From Planctomycetota bacterium (lineage in GTDB: Bacteria; Planctomycetota; UBA1135), in assembly GCA_008501825.1 (NCBI GenBank), contig QQUA01000017.1, forward strand, positions 62,001 through 126,000: a stretch of 64,000 bases of DNA, read 5' to 3'. A program made the position numbers and the translations under genes. Shown piece after piece: positions 34,244 to 42,316 of the stretch. A model generated the notes under the pieces. It was not told the origin of the DNA, ran no database searches, and saw only the letters and a program-made list of their open reading frames with translations. Numbering within the stretch: the stretch's first letter is position 1; each line of letters opens with the position of its first letter.

Positions 34244-35747
34244 CGCCTTGCCCACCCGGTTTCGGGGCTACGCCATTCTTTCCGCTGCCGGCGGCCTTGT
34301 TCCGCTTTTCTTCATCCAACACGGGAGCCCCATCCATCCGCAGGCGCTGGCGGTAATACTGATGAATCTCTCCGCTAAAGCGATCGGCGTCCTTCGGCTC
34401 CACGATATAGGGGGTCACGAAAACCAAAAGTTCCCGCTTCTCGAGCACATCTTCGTCGCTACGGAACAAGCGCCCAATCAAAGGAATTTCCATCAAAACC
34501 GGGATCCCGGTGTCGGTTTTGGTATTCCGGTTTTGCATCAAACCGCCGAGAACGATGGTATCGCGATCGTGGACCAGGAATTGAGCTTTCAAATCACGAG
34601 AGTCTATGACCGGCACGCTGTTGAAGAAATCCACGACGTCGGAAATGACTTGGTCGATTTTGATTTGCAAGACTCCGCTTTCCTGAATGGTCGGCGTTAC
34701 CTTGAGAGTGACTCCCGCCTCTTTGAACTCAACTTCTTCCAACACCTGAGAACCGGCGCCGGAATCGGAAGTCGAGGTGGATGCCGTGACCTTGGTATAG
34801 GGAATCTCTTGAATGACCTGGATCGAGGCCTCGGTGTTGGTAATCGCCATGACCCGAGGTGAACTCACCACGTTCACGGTCAGGTATTTGCTCAAGGCTT
34901 GAATGGTGGCGTCCGCCCCACCTTGTTCGCTGTTGAATTGCAGAGTGAAGTTGGAAGCCGGAGTCGTAAAGGCTTGCAGGATGTCGTACGAATGATCGCC
35001 CAGGGGACGATCGTGGAGGCCGGCGCTGATACCCAGTTCGAATCGCTCATCCAGGCTGACTTCCAGGATGCGAACTTCTATCAACACTTGTCGCTGCAGG
35101 CGGTCCACGGATTTCAGGTAATCGCGGATTAAGTCCAAATCCTTTTGGCGGCCTCGAACCATGATCCGGTTCTGCGAACCATCGACGATCACCACGGCTT
35201 CCTCCCCGACCAACGCCTTCAAGTTGGCTTCGATATCGGCGGCATTGATGGATTGCACTTGAAAGCTGACCGAGGCTTCCTGGTTTCCATCGGCCTGATC
35301 CACCCAATAGACCCCGGGAGGATCTTCCACCAATTTCATGCCGTTCCGTTTAAGTAATACTGCAAGCGCCTCGTCAAAGGTCACACTCGGCAAAGAAGCG
35401 TCCACCGGTTGATCCAGGCCGCTGTCCAAATAGATGTTGATCTCCGCCTGCTGGGCGATGAAGTGCAGCGCTTGGGACAAGCTGATGTCCCGGAACTCGA
35501 AGCTGTATCGCCGCTGGTCGCCGATGCTTGGAATTTCCACCTCGGGCAAAGGATCAGGAACCCCCATGGCCTCAAAAGGCTGTCCCAGATCAAGCTCCGG
35601 GCACTGTTCCATCAAGTTCGCCGGTGCCGGCGGTAGCTGGTCCGCCGGGTTTCTTTGCAACTCCGGAACCGTCGGCTCAAAGACTTGGCAACCGATGGCG
35701 ACCGCCATCCAACAAAGCGCAACCATGATCGAAAGAAAGCGATTCAT
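34224..35747 (-). CDS. gspD: Outer-membrane secretin, GspD/PilQ type
   Basis: A 507-residue secretin with a lipoprotein signal (MAVAIGCQ lipobox). An STN/N0-like domain (FRDISLSQALHFIAQQAEINI) and an N1-like domain (VQSINAADIEANLKALV, VIVDGSQNRIMVRG) precede the secretin core, with VIEVRILEV-like strands, VSSPRVMAITNTEASIQV, and the end segment DTIVLGGLMQN ... PLIGRLFRSD and LLVFVTPYIV. The C-terminus is a short charged/Gly-rich tail. It makes the outer-membrane channel of the system. Only two N-domains are visible, closer to PilQ or short secretins than to classical GspD. Confidence 0.92.
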   Translation of the reverse strand: MNRFLSIMVALCWMAVAIGCQVFEPTVPELQRNPADQLPPAPANLMEQCPELDLGQPFEAMGVPDPLPEVEIPSIGDQRRYSFEFRDISLSQALHFIAQQAEINIYLDSGLDQPVDASLPSVTFDEALAVLLKRNGMKLVEDPPGVYWVDQADGNQEASVSFQVQSINAADIEANLKALVGEEAVVIVDGSQNRIMVRGRQKDLDLIRDYLKSVDRLQRQVLIEVRILEVSLDERFELGISAGLHDRPLGDHSYDILQAFTTPASNFTLQFNSEQGGADATIQALSKYLTVNVVSSPRVMAITNTEASIQVIQEIPYTKVTASTSTSDSGAGSQVLEEVEFKEAGVTLKVTPTIQESGVLQIKIDQVISDVVDFFNSVPVIDSRDLKAQFLVHDRDTIVLGGLMQNRNTKTDTGIPVLMEIPLIGRLFRSDEDVLEKRELLVFVTPYIVEPKDADRFSGEIHQYYRQRLRMDGAPVLDEEKRNKAAGSGKNGVAPKPGGQGDGANSG

Positions 35748-35748
35748 A

Positions 35749-36501
35749 CTACTGCTTCTCCAGAGTTTCCAAGATCTTGTCGGTAATCCCGCCTTCGGTG
35801 CTTTCCTGAGAAGAAGCTTCCTTCGGCGACTCTTCCTTCTTCTGATCGCTTTCTTTGCCTTCCTCTTGTTCGCCGGCGGGTTTTCTGGGCTTCACCTTGA
35901 ACGGCGGCAAATCCACCTGAATGATCTCGCCCTCGTAGTCCAAAAGGACTTTCCGCGGTAGCACGGATTGCACTTTTACCTTGCCGAACAGAAAGGAATC
36001 TCCGGGATTGAAAATTTCTCCGCCGAACATGGCAGCGGTTCGATCGGCGCCGTGAATAATGGCTTTCAAGGGATTCGCCTGGAGGAAAAGCAGCAATGGG
36101 TCAGACCCTTCCGCCATGGCCTCCAGTTTGGATTTGGTCGGTCCTTCCGGGCGAACGGCTTGTTCCGCTTTCATCCACGAACGCAACATTTTTTCTAAAT
36201 CCCTCTCTTCCTTGGCAGGCGCGAAATTCTCCACCAAGTCCAGGGATTCTTGAATTGACTTAACGTCCAAAGCTTGCGGATCGGGCAATTCACCATCCTC
36301 TTCCCCTTGCGGATCATCGGAGAACTCCCCTTCGCTCGAAGCATCCACCGAAGTGACGGCAAGGTTGGTTTGACCTCCATCCGCTCCCTCCGGAGCAGAG
36401 GGATTTTCCTCCTCGTCGCCTCCCAAAAGCTGCGGAACGCCCGAAACTGCGGCGATCAGCAGCAATCCGGCGTACAAAGCCTTTCTACCCTTCGAGATCA
36501 T
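35749..36501 (-). CDS. PilP/GspC-like inner-membrane protein
   Basis: A 250-residue protein with one N-terminal membrane segment (KALYAGLLLIAAVSGVP), a long acidic low-complexity linker, a helical region, and a small beta domain near residues 145-200 (IIHGADRTAAMFGGEIFNPGD ... VKVQSVLPRKVLLDYEGEIIQVDLP). That domain resembles the HR/PilP fold that contacts secretin N-domains. The tail is Glu/Lys-rich. It sits directly before gspD and after the PilO-like gene, the position of pilP, and its start overlaps that gene (ATGA). The homology is inferred from order and fold-like pattern. Confidence 0.6.
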   Translation of the reverse strand: MISKGRKALYAGLLLIAAVSGVPQLLGGDEEENPSAPEGADGGQTNLAVTSVDASSEGEFSDDPQGEEDGELPDPQALDVKSIQESLDLVENFAPAKEERDLEKMLRSWMKAEQAVRPEGPTKSKLEAMAEGSDPLLLFLQANPLKAIIHGADRTAAMFGGEIFNPGDSFLFGKVKVQSVLPRKVLLDYEGEIIQVDLPPFKVKPRKPAGEQEEGKESDQKKEESPKEASSQESTEGGITDKILETLEKQ

Positions 36502-37145
36502 GAATCCACCTCAGTTTCGGAGACTTCTTCCAAGACCTCCTCCTCCGGGTCGAGCTCTTCAGGCTCCAGCTCGGCGAAATGGATCAAGCCCACTTTAAGT
36601 TGAACTCCGAATTGAACTGCCCTTTCACTGGATCGCGTTAGGCGGACCTGCAATACGGCAGTGGGATACCCTTGAGCCCGGAGAATATCCAGCCATTGGA
36701 ACAATTGGGCCAACCGCCCTTCCAAACCCAATTCCACCTCACGCAGAACCAGCTTTTTCCCTCCGCCGGATAGATCCAAGTCCACGACATCCCCGAAAGT
36801 TATGCCGCTGAGCCTTAGTCCCACCTTTTCGACCAAAAAGCGCAAAATCCCGTGAATCTCCAAGGAACTGAGACTCTCCGGAATCATGGAGCGGAGCCGG
36901 TCGGCGGCTTCCCCCAGTCGCCGTTCCGCAGATAGTTCGCGAATGGCTCCCAAGCGTTCTTGGATTCCCTGCATTTCCTCAAGCCGATTTTGAGCTTCGA
37001 CCTTTTGCGCTTCCAAAGCCCTAAGGTTTCCACCCGGAATCATCGGCACACCGGTGAGTGCTATAACGGAGAGAAACACCGGAGCCAAATACACTCCTCT
37101 TCGCAGCCTTTGCTTGGCATTCAGATTGCTGAACTCCACCTTCAT
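36498..37145 (-). CDS. PilO/GspM-like protein
   Basis: A 215-residue protein: one membrane segment near residues 18-38 (VYLAPVFLSVIALTGVPMI), a coiled-coil (ALEAQKVEAQNRLEEMQGI), then a ferredoxin-like alpha/beta part (LEIHGILRFLVEKVGLRLSGI, LREVELGLEGRLAQLFQWLDIL) and an acidic tail. This is the layout of PilO or GspM, which dimerise with PilN/GspL in the inner membrane. It overlaps both neighbours by ATGA, so the three are made together. Confidence 0.62.
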   Translation of the reverse strand: MKVEFSNLNAKQRLRRGVYLAPVFLSVIALTGVPMIPGGNLRALEAQKVEAQNRLEEMQGIQERLGAIRELSAERRLGEAADRLRSMIPESLSSLEIHGILRFLVEKVGLRLSGITFGDVVDLDLSGGGKKLVLREVELGLEGRLAQLFQWLDILRAQGYPTAVLQVRLTRSSERAVQFGVQLKVGLIHFAELEPEELDPEEEVLEEVSETEVDS

Positions 37146-38629
37146 TGATATCCCTCCAACTGGGCGGATGCGGAATAGGGAGCGTAGCGGCCGGCTCCCT
37201 CCCGCGCCGAACCCGCTTGGGGTTCAACGGCGACTTGTTTGAAAGCCGGACTGGATTCCAATCGGTGCTGAACCCGGCGCAGGGCTTCCACAGCCTTCAA
37301 CGGATGAGCGTGAGTCAAGCCGTTGATATGCATCCGGACGCCGCCGGATTCGGCCGGCTTGATCTCAATTCCCAATATGGCGGCATCATCGGTGTGGGCG
37401 GCAATCGCCTCCTGCAGGCAATGCTCCAAATCAATTCCGACCGCACCGGCTTGGGCCACTCGCTGAACTTCGGTTTCAAAGTTTTTCAATTGCACCAGTG
37501 CCTGGGTCTGCTCTTGACGTAGCCTTTCCAGGTCCGAGCTTTCTCCCAACAATGCCGCAGTTTCGGATCGGAGGCTTTTCATTCGGTCGGATATCTTTTG
37601 GTGGAACTTCAGCAGCCCAAAACCGGTAAAGCCCAGCAACACGGCGCTCAGGGCCAGCAATGGCAAGTAGCCCGCCGGAAGCAATGGACTTAAATCCAAG
37701 CTCATCTCCCCGAAGCAAGCACAAGCTCGCAACGCGCCATATCGAGGTTGATCTTCCTGATTCCCTTCGCCGACGTGACCCGCTGCCCGGCTGCCGCCAT
37801 CGATCACTTCCACCGATTCCAAGACCCGAGCCACCGCTCCCCGTAAGGATTCGAAGTTGGCATGTCCCAATCCAAACAAGACGATTTGTTGGACGGTGCC
37901 TCCCCGGCTGTTTTTGCGCCAGAAGAAATCCAGCCCCCGAATCTCCTGGGCCAAGCTCAGGGCGCGAACTTCTGATTCATCCAAACCTCCGCCCAGCACG
38001 TTCCTCTGAACGATGCTGCCGTTTGCCACCAAGGTGACCACGGTTTGCTCAGAATCCACTTCCACGACGATTTGGGCTTCTTCATTGCCGTGAGCCAATC
38101 CCCCTGCGAAACTCAGCCGTTGTAAATTGGCGACCGTTAACTTTTTAATCGGAATCCGGTGAGCTCGGAAGCGCTGCAGCAAATGGTTGATTTCCCCGCG
38201 CTTGAGAACCACCAGCAGCCGCCTTCTCATCTCCTCGTGCTGGTTTGCCTTGCGGAACAGAATGGAGGCGAACAGGGTATCCCGATTTTCGGCGTCAATC
38301 AGCTTGCAAGCCTTCCGGTGCAAGACCTGGCGCTGAGCTCCTTTGGCGAGTTCCGGAATCTCCAGCAAACTGTGTTGCAGCCAGGCTTCTCCAAGCGCCA
38401 GCAAAATCGGCTTCCCTGACAAACCGATTTCTTTCACTGCTTGCTTGATCTCGACCAACATAGCCTCAGTTTCCCGACTCTGGAAACTCCGTTGAAGCCA
38501 CTCCTTATGCCCCCTTTTATTCTCCTTGAGGAGTTCAAAACCTTCCTTTCCCAAGAAAAGAATGGGCAGCCCCAAGCACTTCGGTGCCTTGGTTTGCACC
38601 TTGCGTCTCCTCAACGCGGCTCCCACCAT
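37142..38629 (-). CDS. GspL-like protein: PilM-type cytoplasmic domain fused to PilN-type part
   Basis: About 495 residues. The first 300 show an actin-like (PilM/GspL) cytoplasmic region (ILLALGEAWLQHSLLEIP; VVEVDSEQTVVTLVANGSIV; VLGGGLDESEVRALSLAQEI). One membrane segment follows near residue 325 (YLPLLALSAVLLGFTGFGLL), then a coiled-coil and a PilN-like alpha/beta domain (LEHCLQEAIAAHTDDAAILGIEI; HPLKAVEALRRVQHRL). In type IV pili these are separate genes pilM and pilN; here one gene as in GspL. ATG 38629 was chosen; TTG 38641 is possible. It is the first gene of the secretion operon. Confidence 0.65.
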   Translation of the reverse strand: MVGAALRRRKVQTKAPKCLGLPILFLGKEGFELLKENKRGHKEWLQRSFQSRETEAMLVEIKQAVKEIGLSGKPILLALGEAWLQHSLLEIPELAKGAQRQVLHRKACKLIDAENRDTLFASILFRKANQHEEMRRRLLVVLKRGEINHLLQRFRAHRIPIKKLTVANLQRLSFAGGLAHGNEEAQIVVEVDSEQTVVTLVANGSIVQRNVLGGGLDESEVRALSLAQEIRGLDFFWRKNSRGGTVQQIVLFGLGHANFESLRGAVARVLESVEVIDGGSRAAGHVGEGNQEDQPRYGALRACACFGEMSLDLSPLLPAGYLPLLALSAVLLGFTGFGLLKFHQKISDRMKSLRSETAALLGESSDLERLRQEQTQALVQLKNFETEVQRVAQAGAVGIDLEHCLQEAIAAHTDDAAILGIEIKPAESGGVRMHINGLTHAHPLKAVEALRRVQHRLESSPAFKQVAVEPQAGSAREGAGRYAPYSASAQLEGYQ

Positions 38630-38794
38630 TTCTTTTCTCAAGCGACGGCTTCAATGCTTCAAGCCTTGAGCTTCGCCTTCACGGTCCTCCCGCGGTCCTC
38701 CTCAAGCGAAGCAATTCTTTATCGGCTCGGCTGCAAACCTTGCTTAGAGAAACCTGTTAGAAATCTCCGCCGCCCGAATCAGGCAATTCATTGC

Positions 38795-38837
38795 AAAAAA
38801 GCACCGAGGAGCCCCGTTTGAGGCTCCTCGGTTTTAG
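38795..38837 (-). terminator. Strong intrinsic terminator of gspG, possibly bidirectional
   Basis: CCGAGGAGCC at 38804-38813 pairs perfectly with GGCTCCTCGG at 38822-38831, with an 8-base loop. On the minus strand the stem is followed after three bases by six T (38795-38800), so it ends the gspG transcript; on the plus strand it is followed by TTTTA. It insulates gspG from the downstream operon. Confidence 0.85.
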
Positions 38838-38890
38838 TTGGATCCTGATGGTTTCGACTCGTTCCGGGCGGAGACGAGTTCCGAATTTCA

Positions 38891-39430
38891 TTACCACTTC
38901 GGGCCTTCGCCGACGAAGTACTCCAACCGATTTCTGCGATTGTGACGAACCAAGCCAGTACTGGCATTGCCGTCGTCCAAATCAGCGTCGATGCGGTCAA
39001 GGATCTTTTGAGTCAGAGCTCCGTCCCGCATCACCAAGGTAACTTCATTGCCGGCAGTACCGTCAAAGTTCATGGCCGTGTTGCGACCATATTCATAATC
39101 GTAGGACCCGCCCCAGGGATGGCCGTTCTTGGGCCAACGCTCCAGATAGGGGCCGTCCCAATTCTTTTGGTGAGCGCGGGGTACCCGGGTCTTCAAAGTC
39201 AAGCCAGGATCCTGATTGGCACTCACGTCCTTCGGGAAGTAATTGGTGTCGAAGAAGACTTTCGTCAAGGCGGTCTTGAAAGTCTTTAGCTCGGTTTCAG
39301 CCCGGGAAATCTTCGATTTTTCGATGGAGCTGCCAAAGCGCGGGATCAACGTGGCGGCTAAGACCGAAAGAATGACCACGACGACCAAGACTTCAAGCAG
39401 CGAAAAGCCCTTATTACCTTTCAAGGACAT
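38891..39430 (-). CDS. gspG: Major type II secretion pseudopilin GspG
   Basis: A 179-residue pseudopilin with the prepilin motif GFSLLEVLVVVVILSVLAATL directly after a short basic leader (SLKGNK). The mature part has the GspG alpha/beta pattern (RAETELKTFKTALTKVFFDTNYFP; WDGPYLERWPKNGHPWG; YDYEYG), ending with a short Arg/Asn-rich segment. The ATG at 39430 is the correct prepilin start; the open frame reaches 200 bases further upstream but is Pro/Arg-rich. It is transcribed alone, between a 466-base leader gap and a strong terminator, unlike the rest of the system. Confidence 0.88.
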   Translation of the reverse strand: MSLKGNKGFSLLEVLVVVVILSVLAATLIPRFGSSIEKSKISRAETELKTFKTALTKVFFDTNYFPKDVSANQDPGLTLKTRVPRAHQKNWDGPYLERWPKNGHPWGGSYDYEYGRNTAMNFDGTAGNEVTLVMRDGALTQKILDRIDADLDDGNASTGLVRHNRRNRLEYFVGEGPKW

Positions 39431-39896
39431 GGTGAATGACTCCAGTTCCAATCTTTCCTCGTTCCCTTCCCCCAGCCTCGGGGGTACCGGCGCCACCTGT
39501 CCCAGCCGGTAGATGTTCGTTCGGTGGCAGGACTCTATCGGAAAGCCGGACAAGCGAACTTGAGGAGTGCATAAGCTCTTTTTTGCCTTTCGCGGCGAGA
39601 GCGGCAAAGGAATTGTCCTAAGGTGGAATCCGGCCACCCTCGAAAGCCGGATCTAAACCCTTTCGGCTGCGAAAGCAAAAGCCATTTCCGACCGGCGAAG
39701 GCTTACCCGGAAATGGCCCTTCAGCAGTCACAGAGAACCGAAATCAAGGGAGAATTTCTCCCGGATTTTTTGTCAATTTTCGAAGAGGACAGCTAAGACC
39801 CCGGCTTCTGCTATGTATGGTATATCCCCTTTGCTCGGGGGATCCCCCCAAGCAAAATCAAGAATTCTTGCCGAATCCCCAAACGCAACGAATCGC
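39431..39896. other. Hairpin-rich 466-base intergenic region (candidate leader or small RNA)
   Basis: No convincing gene lies here, between divergent gspG and a secreted protein gene. Several perfect inverted repeats are packed together: ATCCGGC/GCCGGAT (39628-39634, 39646-39652), CTTTCG/CGAAAG (39660-39665, 39670-39675), GCCATTTCCG/CGGAAATGGC (39681-39690, 39708-39717) and a terminator-like hairpin at 39748-39771. On the minus strand the 10-bp stem is followed by TTTTGCTTT, which would be an attenuator-like element in the gspG leader. I could not match it to a known riboswitch. Confidence 0.4.
39748..39771 (+). terminator. Terminator-like hairpin on the plus strand
   Basis: GGGAGA (39748-39753), a 3-base loop, TCTCCC (39757-39762), then GGA and six T (39766-39771). 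It ends any plus-strand RNA made from the hairpin-rich stretch before it, about 125 bases upstream of the next gene. Confidence 0.5.
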
Positions 39897-41660
39897 ATGC
39901 GACTCTACATTCTGCCTGCAATGGCGGCTCTCCTGCTGAGCCTCCCCCTGGCCGCCCAAAATCCTCGCGCCAGCACCCAAGTGGACACCACCAGCACCGG
40001 CACCGGTTTAGGTCCGGCGGTGGCGACTGACGGAAATCTTTCTGCCGTGGTCTACAACGACGGCAGCACCGGCGGTAGCAACACCGTCAACGTAGTGACC
40101 TCCGATGCCCGCGGCCTGACCTGGTCAGCCCCGACCGTAGTCGATGCCGACATCACCGCGGCCCGCAAATTCACCCAACGGGACAGCGTTGCCGTCATCG
40201 GCAACAGCATTTACGTCGCTTGGGAAGACGAGCGCAACGGCGCCTCCAACGAAGACTTGTTCTTCAACTACTCCGATGACGGCGGTGCCACATGGGCCGG
40301 CGAAGTGATGATCGATAAGGGTTATCCCGCCGCCACCGGCGCCGTGCGTGACTGGCGCATGGTGGTCCAGGAAGGAAGCCCCAACATGGTCTACTTCCTG
40401 ATCTCCACCGACCCGACCACCTCGGCCAACGAAGAGTTGTACGTCAGCAGCTCGCTGGACGGCGGCGCGACCTTCTCCGCGGCCGTGCCGGTTTCTTCCG
40501 CCGGACTCGGCACCGCCGATGTCGACGGCATCGATTTGGCCGCTCAGGGCATGACCCTGCACGTCGCCTTCGTCGACAACCGTAGCGGAGTCAGTGGCAC
40601 CAACGAAGTTTGGTACCAGCAAAGCACCGACGGCGGCGCCACCTGGTTGGGCGCCGACGTGCAAATCGACAGCAGCGGTCTCGGAGTCGGCGATGCCCAA
40701 TTCGATCCGGAAATCGCCACCTTCGGCACCAACGTCGCCCTCGCCTTCCAGGAAGAGCTGACTTCCGCCACCAACGAAGAACTGCGCATGGCCGTCTCCA
40801 ATGACGGCGGCACCACTTGGGGAGCGGACGTCATGATCGGCGGCTACGACCCCACTCTGGACGACTTGGACAACATGACCCTGGCCGCCACCGGCTTCGG
40901 CATGTTCGCCGCCGCCTGGGAAGACAACCGGACCGGCGCCGATGAAATCTACGTCGCCACCTCCATGGACGCAGGCGCGAGTTGGACCGAAAGCCCCATT
41001 ACCACCGCCGGCGGCGGCTTCCCGCGGATCATCGGCAGCGACGATGGCAGCGCCAACATCTTGGGCGTGGCCTGGACTTCCGGCGCTTTCCCCAACACCG
41101 CCCAGGTCTCCTTCACCTGGAACTCCGGCAACTCCTGGAGCACCCCGGTTGACGTCTCCGACAACGCTGGCTTTGACGTGGACTTCCACGAGATGGCCCT
41201 GAACGGCGACTACAACAACTTCATCTGCGCCTGGTTGTCGGATGATTTGGGCACCAACCACGTCTACGTCGGCGGCTTGCGCAGCGCGACCTTGACCGTC
41301 AACGGCATCATCCGCGGCGGCGTCCCGGTGAACTTCGACATGGACTTCTTCAGCTTCGACTCCGGCGGTTTCGCCGGCGTGCTGATTTCCGGCGGCACCG
41401 GCAGCTTCCCGCTTCCGTTTGGTGACGGCCGCGAAACCGGTCTGCTGAACGATGCCATCCTCACCCAGTCCATTGCCAACAATCCCGGCGTCCTCACCGC
41501 CGGAATCACCGCAACCGGCAGTGGCACGACTCCGCTCTTCCCCTGGCCCGGAACCCTTCCGGTGGGAACCCCGCTTTACCTGGTGGCGGTCGGATTCGAC
41601 CCCTCTGGCGGTGTCACCCTCGGGAACATCACCGACATCGTGGAAGACATGGTCCAGTAG
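39897..41660 (+). CDS. Secreted BNR/sialidase-like repeat protein
   Basis: A 587-residue exported protein (signal MAALLLSLPLAAQ). The body has at least six Asp-box-like repeats, such as SDDGGATWAGEV, SLDGGATFSAAV, STDGGATWLGAD, SNDGGTTWGAD, SMDAGASWTES and WNSGNSWSTP, the SxDxGxTW pattern of BNR/sialidase beta-propellers. The final 110 residues (from about LTVNGIIRGG to GNITDIVEDM) are a separate beta-rich module. No sialidase catalytic residues are evident, so binding or a structural role is as likely as enzyme activity. The start places the signal peptide at the N-terminus; 28 open codons upstream were dropped. It is followed by a strong terminator. Confidence 0.82.
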   Translation: MRLYILPAMAALLLSLPLAAQNPRASTQVDTTSTGTGLGPAVATDGNLSAVVYNDGSTGGSNTVNVVTSDARGLTWSAPTVVDADITAARKFTQRDSVAVIGNSIYVAWEDERNGASNEDLFFNYSDDGGATWAGEVMIDKGYPAATGAVRDWRMVVQEGSPNMVYFLISTDPTTSANEELYVSSSLDGGATFSAAVPVSSAGLGTADVDGIDLAAQGMTLHVAFVDNRSGVSGTNEVWYQQSTDGGATWLGADVQIDSSGLGVGDAQFDPEIATFGTNVALAFQEELTSATNEELRMAVSNDGGTTWGADVMIGGYDPTLDDLDNMTLAATGFGMFAAAWEDNRTGADEIYVATSMDAGASWTESPITTAGGGFPRIIGSDDGSANILGVAWTSGAFPNTAQVSFTWNSGNSWSTPVDVSDNAGFDVDFHEMALNGDYNNFICAWLSDDLGTNHVYVGGLRSATLTVNGIIRGGVPVNFDMDFFSFDSGGFAGVLISGGTGSFPLPFGDGRETGLLNDAILTQSIANNPGVLTAGITATGSGTTPLFPWPGTLPVGTPLYLVAVGFDPSGGVTLGNITDIVEDMVQ

Positions 41661-41681
41661 GACCTCTGAACCAGTTCAAGC

Positions 41682-41714
41682 GCGCGGCCGGAACGATCCG
41701 GCCGCGCTTTTTTA
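41682..41714 (+). terminator. Intrinsic terminator of the BNR-like gene
   Basis: A perfect 11-bp GC-rich stem (GCGCGGCCGGA with TCCGGCCGCGC, 41682-41692 and 41697-41707) with a 4-base loop, followed by a run of six T. A textbook rho-independent terminator 21 bases after the stop codon. Confidence 0.92.
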
Positions 41715-41749
41715 TCTCTCACCGGCTAAGCTCGGCCAAATTCACCACC

Positions 41750-41777
41750 AATAAACAGGCTAAATTGCCTGTTTATT
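41750..41777. promoter_or_regulatory. 11-bp inverted repeat upstream of small secreted protein gene
   Basis: AATAAACAGGC at 41750-41760 and GCCTGTTTATT at 41767-41777 form a perfect 11-bp, AT-rich stem with a 6-base loop. It follows the strong terminator by 36 bases and lies about 85 bases before the next start codon, so it may be a second terminator or an operator. Confidence 0.5.
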
Positions 41778-41816
41778 TACCTTTTTGCTGGGTTGACGGT
41801 GTTCATTAAAAGGTAA

Positions 41817-41835
41817 GAATGGGGAGCCCCCATTC
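41817..41835 (+). promoter_or_regulatory. 8-bp G/C hairpin in the leader of the small secreted protein gene
   Basis: GAATGGGG at 41817-41824 pairs with CCCCATTC at 41828-41835 with a 3-base loop, 26 bases before the start codon and just upstream of the AGGAGA ribosome-binding site. It might affect translation or stability of the mRNA. Confidence 0.4.
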
Positions 41836-41860
41836 CCCTTCCCCTACCCCAGGAGAACCC

Positions 41861-42268
41861 ATGCTTTTTAGCCAAATCTTGCTGTCGCTGGCCCCTTGCG
41901 TGTTGAGCCCCAGCATGGAAATCGAGCAGCCGGTGCTTGGCCCGGCGGTTGCCCCCGTCACCGTTACCCAAGGGGAAGGTGAGCGCGGCCTGTTCGACAC
42001 CAACCTTTGGTTTGCCTTTCCCGATTCCGGAGAAGCCTTCAGCCTGACGGTCTTGGTGGGCACCAACTTCGGCGACTTCCCCATTCCCTACTTCGGCCTG
42101 ACCCCGTCGGTTCCGATTTTCACCCTGAACCTGCCTGAAATTCCCTTGATCGGCACCATTTCCGGAACCATCACCGCGGTGCCCATCTACATTTTCTCCG
42201 GTACCGTCGATCTCACCATCGACGGCGAGCGGGGGCGCTCTAACGCCATTCCCTTTACCCTGCTCTGA
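41861..42268 (+). CDS. Small secreted or lipid-free beta-rich protein of unknown function
   Basis: A 135-residue protein with a signal-like N-terminus (LFSQILLSLAPCVLSPS). The body is rich in beta-forming and aromatic residues with repeated Pro/Thr/Ile (PVTVTQGEGERGLFDTNLWF; IPLIGTISGTITAVPIYIFS). A single Cys occurs in the signal region (LAPCV), not clearly a lipobox. AGGAGA lies seven bases before the ATG. It is followed 48 bases later by a methyltransferase gene with which it may not be functionally linked. No family was recognised. Confidence 0.6.
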   Translation: MLFSQILLSLAPCVLSPSMEIEQPVLGPAVAPVTVTQGEGERGLFDTNLWFAFPDSGEAFSLTVLVGTNFGDFPIPYFGLTPSVPIFTLNLPEIPLIGTISGTITAVPIYIFSGTVDLTIDGERGRSNAIPFTLL

Positions 42269-42316
42269 GCTTGAACTTTTTCACCCAGGCGAACTGAGCG
42301 AGGTCGCCGGTAAGCC

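Noticed and set aside
37142..39430. A single operon from gspG to the pseudopilin
   Set aside because: A strong intrinsic terminator at 38795-38837 separates gspG from the rest.
39600..39720. A c-di-GMP or cobalamin riboswitch before gspG
   Set aside because: I looked for GGGCAAACC/GCAAAGCC-type GEMM cores and the B12 box and found neither in the right order.
40125..41261. Long minus-strand frame of 378 residues opposite the BNR-like gene, and a similar 610-residue one opposite the gene at 43.2 kb
   Set aside because: Both are Gly/Val/Asp/His-rich mirror images of Asp/Thr/Gly-rich repeats in the true genes, a common artefact of GC-rich repeats.
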